Shown one piece after another: positions 1 to 10,785 of a stretch of DNA of 64,000 nucleotides; within the stretch, counting starts at the first letter, position 1; the number at the start of each line of letters is the position of its first letter. A program made the translations under genes and the position numbers. A model generated the notes under the pieces. It saw only the letters and a list, made by a program, of their open reading frames with translations, ran no database searches and was not told the DNA's origin. Origin of the DNA: Epithemia pelagica (Eukaryota; Bacillariophyta; Bacillariophyceae; Surirellales; Surirellaceae); contig OX337238.1 of NCBI GenBank assembly GCA_946965045.2, forward strand, positions 1-64,000, in the 5' to 3' direction.

Positions 1-556
1 ACCCTAACCCTAACCTAACCCTAACCCTAACCCTAACCCTAACCCTAACCCTAACCCTAACCCTAACCCTAACCCTAACCCTAACCCTAACCCTAACCCT
101 AACCCTAACCCTAACCCTAACCCTAACCCTAACCCTAACCCTAACCCTAACCCTAACCCTAACCCTAACCCTAACCCTAACCCTAACCCTAACCCTAACC
201 CTAACCCTAACCCTAACCCTAACCCTAACCCTAACCCTAACCCTAACCCTAACCCTAACCCTAACCCTAACCCTAACCCTAACCCTAACCCTAACCCTAA
301 CCCTAACCCTAACCCTAACCCTAACCCTAACCCTAACCCTAACCCTAACCCTAACCCTAACCCTAACCCTAACCCTAACCCTAACCCTAACCCTAACCCT
401 AACCCTAACCCTAACCCTAACCCTAACCCTAACCCTAACCCTAACCCTAACCCTAACCCTAACCCTAACCCTAACCCTAACCCTAACCCTAACCCTAACC
501 CTAACCCTAACCAAACCCTAACCCTAACCCTAACCCTAATAACCCTAACCCTAACC
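1..556. repeat. Telomere, CCCTAA repeat array (chromosome left end)
   Basis: A nearly perfect array of CCCTAA units, the C-rich strand of a TTAGGG telomere, in the orientation expected at a left chromosome end. A one-base-short unit lies near the start. Variant units (CCAAACCCTAA, CTAATAACCCTAA) lie near 511-540, just before unique sequence starts at about 557. Minus-strand translation gives only a Gly-Leu repeat, which is not a gene. Confidence 0.98.
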
Positions 557-1519
557 TCATTCCTCCACCATTGCAGAGTCTTATTTTTTTCATGGGCCTT
601 CTCCTTGAAGGAGATGGGGTCCCCGGCCCAACGGTAGAAATGGGAGCCATTGTCAACAAGAGTCTTTTCGATGTGACGGTTCACAAAAGAAATCAGGTAC
701 AACGCAAGGTCATTCACTCACTATCTTCATGTGAAAGAGGCCCTAAGCAAGGTCATTCACTACAAAATCTGGCAACGAATGAGGCCCTTAGCACTAGAAA
801 GTCTGGCTGTGAAAAAGGCCCTAAGGATTATCATTGAGACAAAACTCCTTTAGCGTTAGTCCCTGTCCTTGTTGTCATGTTACAATGGTCATATTGAATA
901 TAATCGCGCGGGAGAAAAATGGCGCACCAGAGCCCGGCTAAATTGGTTTTGGAGCTCAAGTGCAAAGTGGCATATCAAAACCAAAGCTCAAGTGCAAAAA
1001 GGGCCATACGTAGCTGTACCTATGGGAGCTCATATGCAAAATATGCAGCTCAAGTGCAACCTGTAGAAAGCTACGGGCTCTGGTACAAAAACTAGAATCT
1101 AGACCTAAATTTCCATAGGTTTACTATGGAGAGTTAATGTAGGTTTGCAAATCGACCTTCTTGTGGTCGAAATCAATACCAGCAAACGCCTATAACGGTT
1201 TTTACCAAACACGTGCCCTGAGCCCCTTTTTCCCTTGCCAGCCCATTAGCAATACCACCCGGCGCGCTTAATACCAAAACCTCTCGACATTCCATGGATT
1301 AAACTCGAATTAAATAAAAAGTCATACCGACATCTCACCATCAATCAAATTCCTTCGTCATTTTCTTCCAATCTGGACTATTCGGAACCCCTCTCCCTCC
1401 AATCCACCGAGAACGACAACAAGCCAATGGATAGCAGCAGACAAATGACAACATCAAATCCAAGTCCATATCTCTCGCCAGCCTCCATTGAGCTACCAGA
1501 TTGATTTGTATCACGAACG
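557..1519. other. Subtelomeric non-coding stretch with short repeats
   Basis: No convincing gene. The segment 720-830 repeats phrases with GGCCCTAAG and GTCATTCAC that recur near 7620-7700. GCTCAAGTGCAA occurs three times between about 953 and 1062. An 11-bp inverted pair (ACCAGAGCCCG / CGGGCTCTGGT) lies near 925 and 1075, a possible small foldback element. The 55-bp direct repeat at 1120-1174 also lies here. The rest is the presumed 5' flank of the gene starting at 1520. Confidence 0.6.
1120..1174 (+). repeat. 55-bp direct repeat, left copy
   Basis: A perfect 55-bp match to 7715-7769 in the same orientation. It ends in CGACC-N7-GGTCG, a short palindrome related to the ends of the MITE-like elements at 7490 and 7768. 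The two copies bracket the convergent gene pair at 1520-6891. Confidence 0.85.
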
Positions 1520-3040
1520 ATGGCTTTTCGATACCCTCCTGATGTCAACGCTCCTCCTATATACGTCAAGAATATAGATGACCATCTACGTATTGGGAGT
1601 TTTGTTCACATCAAATTAAAAGGACAAAACGATGGAACGACGACCATTGCACGAATTCATTCCACCTTTGGAGCCACCGGCATCAGGTTTGTCATTTACC
1701 CGCCTCTATTTCCCTCAAAGAAACAACAACATCACACTCACCCTATTTTACCAAAGCACAATTTCCCCAAGATCCTTCTTGACATCGGTTCCCGAAATCA
1801 GGAATTGTACGAGTCTGAGGCTGAATACGACGTCGCCACGAACGCTGAATCCATCATTCTGTACCCTGCTTTCGTCTTTTCTCTTGAAGAATTCAAGCAA
1901 CCCAAAAACTCTTGGGCCCATGGTCTCAAAAATGTCTTTTTTGTTCGATTTCGGTGCCCTCAAGAACCGTCCACTGTTTCTGGAGATTCTAGACACCCTC
2001 AGCTGGTCCCCCTCAAGGCCTTTGACCAGAATCTTTGCTTCCCCAACGAGCACCTCAAAAGAGTTGTATCTGACGAAGCCATCCGTCCACCCAGATGTTT
2101 CCATCAATCAGCCTTTGTTGGGCTGTTTGTCATTCGGAGGAGTATCACCAAGATCCTTAACAAAAGCAGTGGACAAGCCGAAGAAGAAGAAGTTGTTGGT
2201 GTGCAAATAGGCTTAGTTCCAACCGAGACATGGACTTACATAGTCCATATGTCTCGGTCCGAGAACATCAAAGCCCATCTCACGAAGGGTAGCGCCTCGT
2301 ACCTCGATGTCGATCCGGATTTTACGCGTAGGAAGGTAAAAATCCAATACCCGACAGCTATAATCCGTTTCCAAAGCTCTTCCGAGCTGGCGTTTCTACG
2401 TGGTCTACTTGGTTTCTGTTCAACATACGGCTCTATAGAACGCAAACCTACACTCAAGGATGGTCCCCGTGGTTTGCCGCTCAAGCGCGAACACCGATTA
2501 ACACTGGTCAATGGAACTTCCGATGAAGAATGTGATCGAGATGCGCCCTTCAAGATCCGATCACGTAACCAACGAGTGGACTTATGTTGGTCAAATTTCC
2601 ACTTCAAGATCATTGTTGGCTACCAACAGTATCATTATTCTGTAAACCGTAGTGGGCAATTGAAGAATCCTCCGCCATCCGACCATATGACATCCGTACT
2701 CTCACCACCCCAACAGAACAAGGCCAAGGACACCTCTTCCTCTTCCAAGAATGATTCTCCTGATACCTTTAATAAGATCCTTCAGGCTAGCGACAGCAGT
2801 GATGATTCAGACCCCAAGGATCCATCAGAATTCCCAGATCTACACCTTGGAGATCAATTTACTGACAAGGACAATGTCTACGAAGTGATCTCCATCCAAA
2901 TCAAGACAGAGGAACCCTTTGTTCTTGCCCGTGTAGTTGCTGGAGATCTATTTGATCATTCACTCCCTCTGAAAAAGCAATATGTTCGCAAGTGGTGGGA
3001 CCTTGACGAAGTTTTCATGCTTGTACAAGATTTTAACTAA
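1520..3040 (+). CDS. Unknown 506-aa protein, possible BAH-like N-terminal region
   Basis: An uninterrupted 506-codon frame from an ATG at 1520. I recognise no named family. The first 200 residues alternate beta-like segments (GSFVHIKL, IRFVIYPPLF, NVFFVRFRC) with an acidic segment and an ELYESEAEYD stretch. This resembles the layout of a BAH chromatin domain, but that is inference from pattern only. A serine-rich acidic linker (about residues 395-440) precedes a second small beta-rich unit ending in KWWDLDEVFMLVQDFN. The gene is convergent with the transposase-like gene on the minus strand; the stop codons are only 40 bp apart. Both sit between perfect 55-bp direct repeats, so it may be the partner gene of a mobile element. 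Confidence 0.7.
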   Translation: MAFRYPPDVNAPPIYVKNIDDHLRIGSFVHIKLKGQNDGTTTIARIHSTFGATGIRFVIYPPLFPSKKQQHHTHPILPKHNFPKILLDIGSRNQELYESEAEYDVATNAESIILYPAFVFSLEEFKQPKNSWAHGLKNVFFVRFRCPQEPSTVSGDSRHPQLVPLKAFDQNLCFPNEHLKRVVSDEAIRPPRCFHQSAFVGLFVIRRSITKILNKSSGQAEEEEVVGVQIGLVPTETWTYIVHMSRSENIKAHLTKGSASYLDVDPDFTRRKVKIQYPTAIIRFQSSSELAFLRGLLGFCSTYGSIERKPTLKDGPRGLPLKREHRLTLVNGTSDEECDRDAPFKIRSRNQRVDLCWSNFHFKIIVGYQQYHYSVNRSGQLKNPPPSDHMTSVLSPPQQNKAKDTSSSSKNDSPDTFNKILQASDSSDDSDPKDPSEFPDLHLGDQFTDKDNVYEVISIQIKTEEPFVLARVVAGDLFDHSLPLKKQYVRKWWDLDEVFMLVQDFN

Positions 3041-3080
3041 GAACCATTCATTCACAACCAATACAACTATTGTAGTATAA

Positions 3081-6000
3081 TTATTCTCTATCCGAATTCT
3101 CTTGTTCTTCATTATCAGAATGCACGAATTCATCATCCAAGTCCTCACTTAGCTCATCTTCGCTCTCAGGTTCCCAATCACTGTCACTGAAATCAGATCC
3201 CCAATCAGGGTCGTCTCCGTCTTCATTTGTTGATTCGCATTCGTCCCCACTGTCTTGTAACATGTCCAGGAGGCCGTCCCAACTATCAATGACTTCGGCA
3301 TCAGGCTCTTCTGTTTCTTTCCCCACATCCCAATCGTTCTCCAGCAATCCATGTTCTGACTGTGGTCCTAGTTTGCTCACTTCGTTGATTGGTTTTCCGT
3401 ATTGGATTGTCCCTCCATTCTCCTTCACCCATACATCAAATACCTCCACCTCGTCACTGCCTCGAGTCGCATACGACTCCCTGATTTGTTCGTCTGTTGT
3501 TCCGGTCATGAAGACCATACGCCGCTGCAACCATCGGGCAATCGATCTAAGGCGACTAGTAGATGATTTGCCTGCGTTAACAGCTCCTCCCCTTTGGGTT
3601 CTGTTGAAATAAAATGACTTAAACAAGTGATTAAACGCTGACCAAGCAACAACAACTTGAGAGGACGCCATGAACTCAGACAGTCACATCGCAGTCAATT
3701 AACTCACCTTCCCATCCCTGTTGGGAATGGGCCCATAAGTTTCTCCATCTATTAAGATATTCCATCAAGTGACCGCTACCCAACATGTGAGCGTAGTTTG
3801 TCACCCCCTCCTCACCATGTAGTGTGAGCCAGTCCCTAAAGAAGTAATCTACTTGTCTTTGGAACGAGAAGATTTCCCTCTGTTTCATGTCATGGCGCAC
3901 ATTGACCTTCTTCAGGGCAGAGCGGTAGTGCCCGATACAACGCTGCCACAACTCTCGTTTCGTCTCATCCAACACACAACACCCAAGGAGAACCTCGAAC
4001 TTCGTGACAACCTTCCTGATTCGGACGTTGTCCATGCAAATGGTTGCCACCTTCTTTTTCTTTTCGTCAAAGGGCATTTTCCAGTGAGAGGGGAGGAGCT
4101 CAGTCCCGAGTACATTCTCGCTCATAAGTCTATTGACTTCTCGTAGATAAGCCTGTATTCGCTTGTCTTGAGTGTCACACTGCTTTGTCATCCATGGGAA
4201 AGGTTCAGCACTTTTGGCGTTCTTGACAGCAGTAAGCCCTGTCTTTAGTACTAGCGTCAAAATCTTAAGACCCATCCGATTCTCAAGGTGTAATAAACAT
4301 GGAATTGAGTCTAGCATTAGCACCATTGCTGTACGCTTTCGAGATGTCTTGGCATCTTGTAGACTCTCATATGCCCTCCTGTACGACCATTCACGTTTAT
4401 GCTGTTGCTTCAAGCGTATCTGCCTCTCCTCCAGACGACCTGTTCCGGGGAGACGTCTGATCCTCAGATCATGAGTGACTGAACGAGAATACTGCAAGCG
4501 TTGCTCCTGAGTTGCAACGGAAAGATCAAAATGGATGGATCTTAAACTGGATTTTTCAGCACTTGTCGGAGCGACACGTGGATCGTTCTCCACATGTATT
4601 TCGGACGTTTCGCGTAACACCGATAAATCTGAACCGAGTTGGGGCATGGTCTTCTTGAATTTGTCTACTTCCTCCTGAAGTTCGGCTAAGTTCTCTTCTG
4701 TACACATACTTGTATGGTGGCATTTCCATTCGGGGTCAAGATCGTGGCCCAACTGGATACATACCTTACATTTTGTATGGTCAGTATTTGTTGGCAAGTG
4801 TAGGTTCCCACTGCGTATGGTACATTTTGCACAAGGGAACGTGCATACCTTTGTCGCTCCACCCCTACCCATCAATTTCCAGTCACACGACATATCACAA
4901 TTGGTTGTGCATGTCACCTTGTGTATGCCGAATTTGTTGGGCAGGACTGTCGTGCAGGCCTTCTGTATCTCCTTAAACATAGGCTCAAATGTATCTTCAA
5001 CAACCCCAAGACTTTCCGGCATTGCTACACATGTTATGGGAAAAACAGCATTTCTCGACTGCTGGTAAGGGTTACTTGGGTCGTTGAACTTGACCCCACC
5101 CAGTGTGTGGGAGAGGTTCTTGGTGAAAAGAGCCCCATCTAAGCTCTGCGATATCTTACAAGAACGGTACAATGCCTCTGTATCAAGAATTTTCCCCGAG
5201 CGTAGCAGGTTGGTGATAACATCTGCTGCGCGGAAGGAGAAACCCTCACTACCGTTTTTCTTGTTCTTTATCATAACAAATGGACAAAGGGTGCGTCCGT
5301 AAGCTTCCGTCATTGCGGCATATTCCTGAATGGAGCTTGAAGAGGGTATCAGTGTACGTTGGTTCGGAGTTCCATCTGTCTCCACATGTCGGAGCAACTC
5401 CAGGCCATGATAATTCAGTACCCCTCCATGTTCGTCCATTGTCTTGAGTATCTTGTACGGCGTGAAAACGTAGTCCCTTACGTACTGCCGGAAGGTATTG
5501 TAAGCACACTGTTTCAGTTGCCCTCCGTGTATGTTCTCGTCTAGCATGAGTAATGCCAGTTCGTTGAAGAAATGCTTCGAGGACTGGCTGGTACTACCTA
5601 AAGTTTTGGTTTTCTCGAGGATCAGACTCTTAATGTGGTCCACTAGTATATCTCCATTTGCGTCGGGAAAGCATGACTTGGGTAGGCCTTTGTCTTTGTC
5701 TTGGAGCTCTTGAATCTGCTTTCGAGCGGCATCCAACTCGTTTGTTGCATACCTGTGTTGCCTATTCTTTTGGTCGATGTCTGCCGACAACTTTTTGTTT
5801 CGATCTTTTGCTAAGAACAACTGACGTTGCAACACTTTGACTTCTTGTTGCAGTGCAATGATTGTATCACTGTCATTTGTGGAGGAGGCTTTGGGAATTC
5901 TTGATTCTACTGGGTGACTGGGTTCGTCACGAGTTGCTGTTGATGGTGGTGGAGATTGATTCGTATGATCCTGAGTACTGGTATTGCTAGAGGATCCATC

Positions 6001-6891
6001 TGTTGGGAGTGTTTGGGTGTTTGCACTTCTACTGCCTTGATTCTTGACTGTGATTGGGGACGAGGCTTGTGTCACTTGAATTGTCTTGGTGAAAACATTC
6101 ACTTCCTCGTGGTTCTTTGCGTCTTCCAGCGTGTCATCGAGAACTCTATTGTTCTTCTCCTCTTCATCTTCGTCTTCAGACATGTAAATATGGTCTGCAA
6201 TGAGCTCGGGTTCATAACGCGTCGACGGTTTGACATTCGGAAAGGCTTTTGCATGTTCATCAATTATGCTATTGAAAGTCCGATTTGGACTGTTCCTTGA
6301 TGGTGTGTTTTGCCGTTGCTTGGCAGGTTGAAGGCGGCGTCTTCTTCTCCTCTTCTTTTTCTGGTACTTGGGCGGGGGTGGAACCACCGTGCGAATGTCC
6401 ATGGGTTCGAGAAGGTTAGTGTGTTTTGCAATGCAAGTGAATGGTCCTCTGTGTCGTTTTCGATTCAACTTGCGATTGGGTTCGGATCGTTCTATGTCGT
6501 CTGCTCTTTTACATTGTCCACAGAAAAAAAACTCAATACCATACTCCTTTTGTCTTTCTATGCCGAACACAGAGCAGGGTTTGTATTTTCGATTGGCAAA
6601 CTGACGCGCAATACGAGACACTCGGTTGAGTTCTACCACGGAGTCTTCAATGGTTGTCTCGAGGTTTTGTCTTGTGGAACGTGTCCGTTTATTTGGAGAA
6701 GCAGCGGTCATGGGAGGGGGTTCTAGCAGACGCTTTGTCTTGGCAGATCTTGTGATTGCTTTTTGCTTTGTTATAATCACTGGTTGAATGGTCGAAGGTA
6801 AACACGGTTGGCAGATGTGGTTTTCATTCGGTGGGGTGGGAGGAGGCTTTCTCTGACCTCCTCGCTTGCTACGAGAACGGGTTGTGGGCAT
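3081..6891 (-). CDS. Transposase-like zinc-finger protein, two exons
   Basis: Exon 1 runs 6891-3708 and exon 2 runs 3637-3081, giving about 1246 aa. The 70-nt intron (3707-3638) has a GTGAGT donor and a TCAG acceptor and removes an in-frame stop. The splice creates GWEAFNHLFKSFYFNRTQRG, a phrase I recall from repetitive uncharacterised proteins of diatoms. In order the protein has a basic N-terminus, a CSVFG...FFCGQC finger, a coiled coil (about residues 345-400), and a central core with a Cys cluster (CTTNCDMSCDW, CTFPCAKC, CKVC, CHHTSMC). A helical C-terminal region and a very acidic tail follow. The layout GD/DM...GxGG...CxxC resembles DDE transposases with inserted zinc fingers, but I cannot assign the triad. 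The ATG at 6891 is used because the frame upstream has only a TTG. Confidence 0.75.
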
Positions 6892-7489
6892 GGTGGAATC
6901 CAACTATAGTGTGAGGGGATGATGGTGTGATATAGATGCGAGTATGCAAATGATAAAAACAGATTCATCCAAAAGCATTGATGAAGGAGGACGTCCTCAT
7001 CAGGCATCGTTTGGTACTTCGTTCACTTTGGAAAGGAGAGGAAAGGAGACTAAAGTGCGAGCGTTGGTGAAAAACTGTACAGAGGTTAATAGCAGTGTTA
7101 GCGCGCCGAGCGAGTCGATGTGCGTGACCTATTTTGTGAACGACAATTTTTAGGGATGATAATGGGTCTCTGTCGATAAGTGCATTTGTGTGGGCATTAT
7201 GGATCCGGTAGCTCGAGACTAAGCATTGGCAACTCTTCTTGGATAGTCAACGGATGGGTGTCGACTCTTGGGCACGAGCCAACGGATGTATTGGATGCGT
7301 TGGAACCGATGCAATCCTATGTATTTGTTAGATTTCAGAAATTTGCTTCCGACAGGATCGGTGAGGATATTTTATTTAACAAAGGGGTTTCTCACAGTTT
7401 TTCCTATAGTGGATCCCCAGGTTTCTGAGGGAGGAACGCAGGTAATGAGGTGGGCTGGCGATGGCGGTTATGAGCGTTTGCTCGTATTG
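6892..7489. other. Non-coding flank of the transposase-like gene
   Basis: Presumed upstream region of the minus-strand gene. I see no conserved frame. An AT-rich stretch near 7090-7160 ends in TTTTTAGGG. No clear terminal inverted repeat partner to the 1175-1519 side was found. Confidence 0.4.
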
Positions 7490-7612
7490 TCGACCTTTTT
7501 GTGGTCGCACTAAAATTTCGCACGCAACAATACAGTGATTCAAAATTGACCTTTTTGTGGTCGCGCATGTTATTCTACAGAATGAACTTAGTGCGCACGA
7601 CGAAAAGGTCGA
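7490..7612. mobile_element. MITE-like element, copy 1
   Basis: A 123-bp unit with imperfect terminal inverted repeats. The left end reads TCGACCTTTTTGTGGTCGCA. The reverse complement of the right end reads TCGACCTTTTCGTCGTGCGC, so the arms share the first ten bases and diverge slightly further in. There is no coding capacity. A copy with only a few substitutions lies at 7768-7890, and both are followed by the same TTTCTAGCAAAACCCTTAGG tail. That tail means the duplicated unit extends past the inverted repeat, so the exact element border is uncertain. Confidence 0.65.
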
Positions 7613-7714
7613 TTTCTAGCAAAACCCTTAGGGTCATTCACCTCAAAAACTGAAAAGGCCCTAACACCAGAGATCATTCACCTCAAAATCTTTGAGCGAC
7701 AAGAAGGAATATGG

Positions 7715-7769
7715 TTTACTATGGAGAGTTAATGTAGGTTTGCAAATCGACCTTCTTGTGGTCGAAATC
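7715..7769 (+). repeat. 55-bp direct repeat, right copy
   Basis: Identical to 1120-1174 over all 55 bases. It abuts the second MITE-like copy, so the palindromic end of the repeat and the MITE end overlap by two bases (TC). Confidence 0.85.
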
Positions 7770-7890
7770 GACCTTTTTGTGGTCGCACTAAAATTTCGCC
7801 CGCAACAATACAGTGATTCAAAATTGACCTTTTTGTGGTCGCGCATGTGATTCTACAGAATGAACTTAGTGCGCACGACAAAAAGGTCGA
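7768..7890. mobile_element. MITE-like element, copy 2
   Basis: The second 123-bp copy. Terminal inverted repeats read TCGACCTTTTTGTGGTCGCA on the left and TCGACCTTTTTGTCGTGCGC on the reverse-complemented right. It differs from copy 1 at only a few positions. Confidence 0.65.
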
Positions 7891-7908
7891 TTTCTAGCAA
7901 AACCCTTA

Positions 7909-8170
7909 GGGCCAAATGACCTTGGCAGTCCCAAGGGAAAGGCAATAATGACTACTATAGGTTTTGATTGTACATTGTGCAATGAGGGGCTGTATGAAGG
8001 TGGGATGAGGGGCTGTGCGAAGGTGGGACAGGGCACTTCTGCATTGGGACAGAGGGCTGCTCTGCAGTGGGACAGGGCACTTCTGCAGTGGGACAGAGGG
8101 TGGTTCTGCACTGGGACAAGTGGGATGGGGGCTGCTCTGCAGTGGGACGCTAGAGTCTACGAAGGCCTAC
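7909..8170 (+). repeat. Duplicated subtelomeric tract with G-rich minisatellite, copy 1
   Basis: Starts with GGGCCAAATGACCTTGGCAG and runs into tandem GGGGCTGTGCGAAGGTGGGA and CTGCAGTGGGACAGGG units. The leading ~115 bp are nearly identical to 8783-8900. The minisatellite is G-rich on the plus strand. Nothing suggests coding. Confidence 0.75.
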
Positions 8171-8782
8171 GGACAGGCACTTTCTCCTTAGGTACGTTTT
8201 CGTCCGTCATGGATGGGCACACCCAGAAAGAAAGCACTAGAGAAATCAGTAACACCTTTTCTGCGACAACTTAACACTATTTTTATTGCGAGGAAAAGTC
8301 GGCCGGGAATGCCGAGGTGACTGTTGTTACTTTCCTACTAGCAAAGGATTGGCGTCAAGCCACATCAATAATATAGTTCCTGAGTTTCATGAATTCATTA
8401 CAACTAGATATAGCATGCTTAAACATCAATCGCATAATCACACGGTGGCCATATATGGGGAACAATCCGAGGAGTCACTTAAAACCTTCTCATTTTAGGT
8501 ACGTTCATAAACAGCAACGAGATCCTCCAATCCCGCAGCAACAACAGTTTGTTCAAATGCCTTGACAAGGACGATGTCAAACAACCAATTGGCACTTTAT
8601 AGACCCAACAAAAAATCCCAAAATGAGACACCCTGATGCCATGCTGATTGTCAAAGGCATAGCCAGTCAATGGGTCAAACAAAGTGGACGAATCTGACAT
8701 GGTTGATGGAGGAAATGAGCAACGGGGGGAGGATGAGGCCGATCCAAAATAGAAAAGTCTTTGGGTATAATAGAAATTCTAT
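8171..8782. other. No gene seen
   Basis: About 600 bp between two copies of the G-rich tract. Only short unrelated open frames occur and I see no recognisable feature. Confidence 0.4.
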
Positions 8783-8950
8783 GGGCCAAATGACCTTGGC
8801 AGTCCCAAGGGAAAGGCAATAATAACTACTATAGGTTTTGATTGTACCTTGTGCAATGAGGGGCTGTGCGAAGGTGGGATGAGGGGCTGTGCGAAGGTGG
8901 GATGAGGGATGAGGGCTGTGCGAAGGTGGGTATAGTGGGAGGGGAGGGTG
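8783..8950 (+). repeat. Duplicated subtelomeric tract, copy 2
   Basis: A near-identical copy of the start of 7909-8025, followed by three diverged GAGGGGCTGTGCGAAGGTGG units. Direct orientation, 874 bp from the first copy. Confidence 0.75.
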
Positions 8951-9269
8951 GGAAGCCAGGATCTACAGAGCTCTACGTAGCAAACCTAATATATCCTTAG
9001 GGTTGTGGCAATCACACAGATGCTGATGGACCATGGTAACATAATCCAATCGGGGTAGAAAATTCTTCTGGGTCGGAATACGTGTTGCTCAATGTCGACA
9101 ACGTCCGTCCAGCCCGTGATCGACTGGGAGTCGTTTCGGGACCTGAAGACGGTGCCACCTGTGTCAATCCAGTAGCCACGCCCTAATGGTTCCTTCGGTT
9201 CCAAGTTCACCACCAGTGACGTTGGTGATGCACTTCAAGTCGAAGGAACCATACGAACGTTGTGCTGAA

Positions 9270-9830
9270 CTACGAAAAGCATTGGATATTGCTACGAAAG
9301 AACATCACCGGCAGGTCATCGGCCGAAAATCTGTAGGGCAAGTCCAGAACGGTTCCAGTCACACCTGCCTTGATAAGAATGACGAGAATTTTCAGAATGT
9401 CATCGTCGACAGTTTGTCCAGCTTGTCGAAAATCGACTGGAATCAGCGTTTCGTCGTACCCATCTTCTTTGTCACCCGACGTGTCGCGACCCCGACCTCC
9501 GTGATCAGAATAGTGAATGAACACCACATCTCCTGCTTTGCTATACTCGGCGATTTTCCTGAAAGCTTCCACAATGTTCTTCTTGGTTGGACTGTGATGA
9601 CGACCATCGTCCATCAAGATAAGCATTTCGGATTCCTTGAATCCCTTCTTTTCGACCAAGATTTTTTGATGTTGCCCACATCTGAAGGTTTGTCCCAGTT
9701 ACAATACAACAGGAAACGAGATGTCCATGAGAAGCGACTTTTGCGTACCATTATGGCAACCAGAAAGCTGTCCTTGTTGTCCAACAAAGTTGATGCCAAT
9801 CAACAAGGCCCTCTTGCGCCCTTGCCCTTG
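9270..9830 (-). pseudogene. Metacaspase pseudogene (catalytic cysteine segment lost)
   Basis: Reading the minus strand from about 9812, one frame gives [20 protein letters not shown], the start of a metacaspase p20 domain. It then reaches an in-frame TAA at about 9701-9699, and the same frame resumes with [18 protein letters not shown] and the catalytic-histidine region [20 protein letters not shown]. In active metacaspases the next signature is DCCHSG, which carries the catalytic cysteine, followed by TVLDLPYRF. Here the frame goes directly from KAGVTG to [13 protein letters not shown], so the cysteine segment is missing. The expected YSGHGG glycine is also Asp. The protein ends soon after, with no C-terminal half. 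An internal stop, a lost nucleophile and a truncation together indicate a dead copy. Confidence 0.85.
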
Positions 9831-9894
9831 TTAGAGATCCTTGAGGAAGAAGAGGTATAGTGTTCCGACCGACACTGGGATACAGTCGCGGACC

Positions 9895-10752
9895 GCAAGT
9901 TCCAATTCATATAGCCTTACACATTCCCGGATGGATTCCGAATCGATGGAGAGAAACGGCCTCGGTTCGACACAAGTTGTCGCAACGGTTCTTGACCTTG
10001 CAGTGTGTTGCCGAATCCATTCCAGAGGCCTACCAAACCATTTTATGTACAGGATGCTGGTAAAAGAACAACTCCAAGAGACGGCAGAGATGGGGACAAT
10101 CATGGACGCTACAAAGGCCATCTCCTCCAGGAGGAAGAATGAGTCGCTTTACTTGTTGGTCATGAAAATGTCCCAAACTAGTAGTATCGTCTTTCTATTC
10201 ATTCGTTCCCTGTACCAAATGGCAGTCGCGATGCTCTTCCTGTCCCAACAATAGTTGTAGTAGTGGTCACTCGTGTGTGTGTTTTGTGATCTTCATCACT
10301 TTGTCTGCTCTTTGTGATAGCCATAAGTTTTGCACCGGAAAACGAGAATCCGCCAGTCCACCTGCTCGAGCTCGTTCACCAAGAACATTGAGTACATTGA
10401 AAGTACATGGAATGGTGGACAGACCCAACCATGCTCTGTTATCCAAAGACTGCACCTCCCGATTCCAAGCCACGAATGCTTCTGGTCATGATCCGTGCTC
10501 GGAAGGAGAGGAATTTTTAACCAGGAAATGACACGTTCGTTCGGCATTACTCGTTTCTGTATTCAAAGACACCACTCGAGTATCGATCGCCAAACACACA
10601 GTATTAGATGCCATCCATACCCTGTGCCTCGGCATCATCGGTCAAAGTCATTGTAGAAAACAAATTCTCTTCGTGTCGCGACAGAAATGTTTGGTTGTTG
10701 CCACAAGGTGTTGGCGTTGTTGCAGTAGCATCCGATTCCTGTGTGGTTCCTT
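9895..10752 (+). repeat. Diverged direct repeat flanking the PLD-like gene, left copy
   Basis: Collinear with 11808-12752 with indels. Shared phrases include GCAAGTTCCAA at the start, TTGCAGTGTGYTGCCGAATC, and CGGCATCATCGGTCAAAGTC with the Cys/Asp/Asn codons of the unknown gene's last exon. It includes a truncated copy of the 3' end of the spliced gene at 12594-13650. A short minus-strand frame (10547-10296) is conserved in protein with 12604-12212, but it probably derives from that gene's 3' flank. Confidence 0.8.
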
Positions 10753-10785
10753 AGCAAAAGACCTTTCTTTTATTATATTCCAAGT

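Noticed and set aside
10-717. 235-codon minus-strand open frame
   Set aside because: It is the telomere repeat read as Gly-Leu; not a gene.
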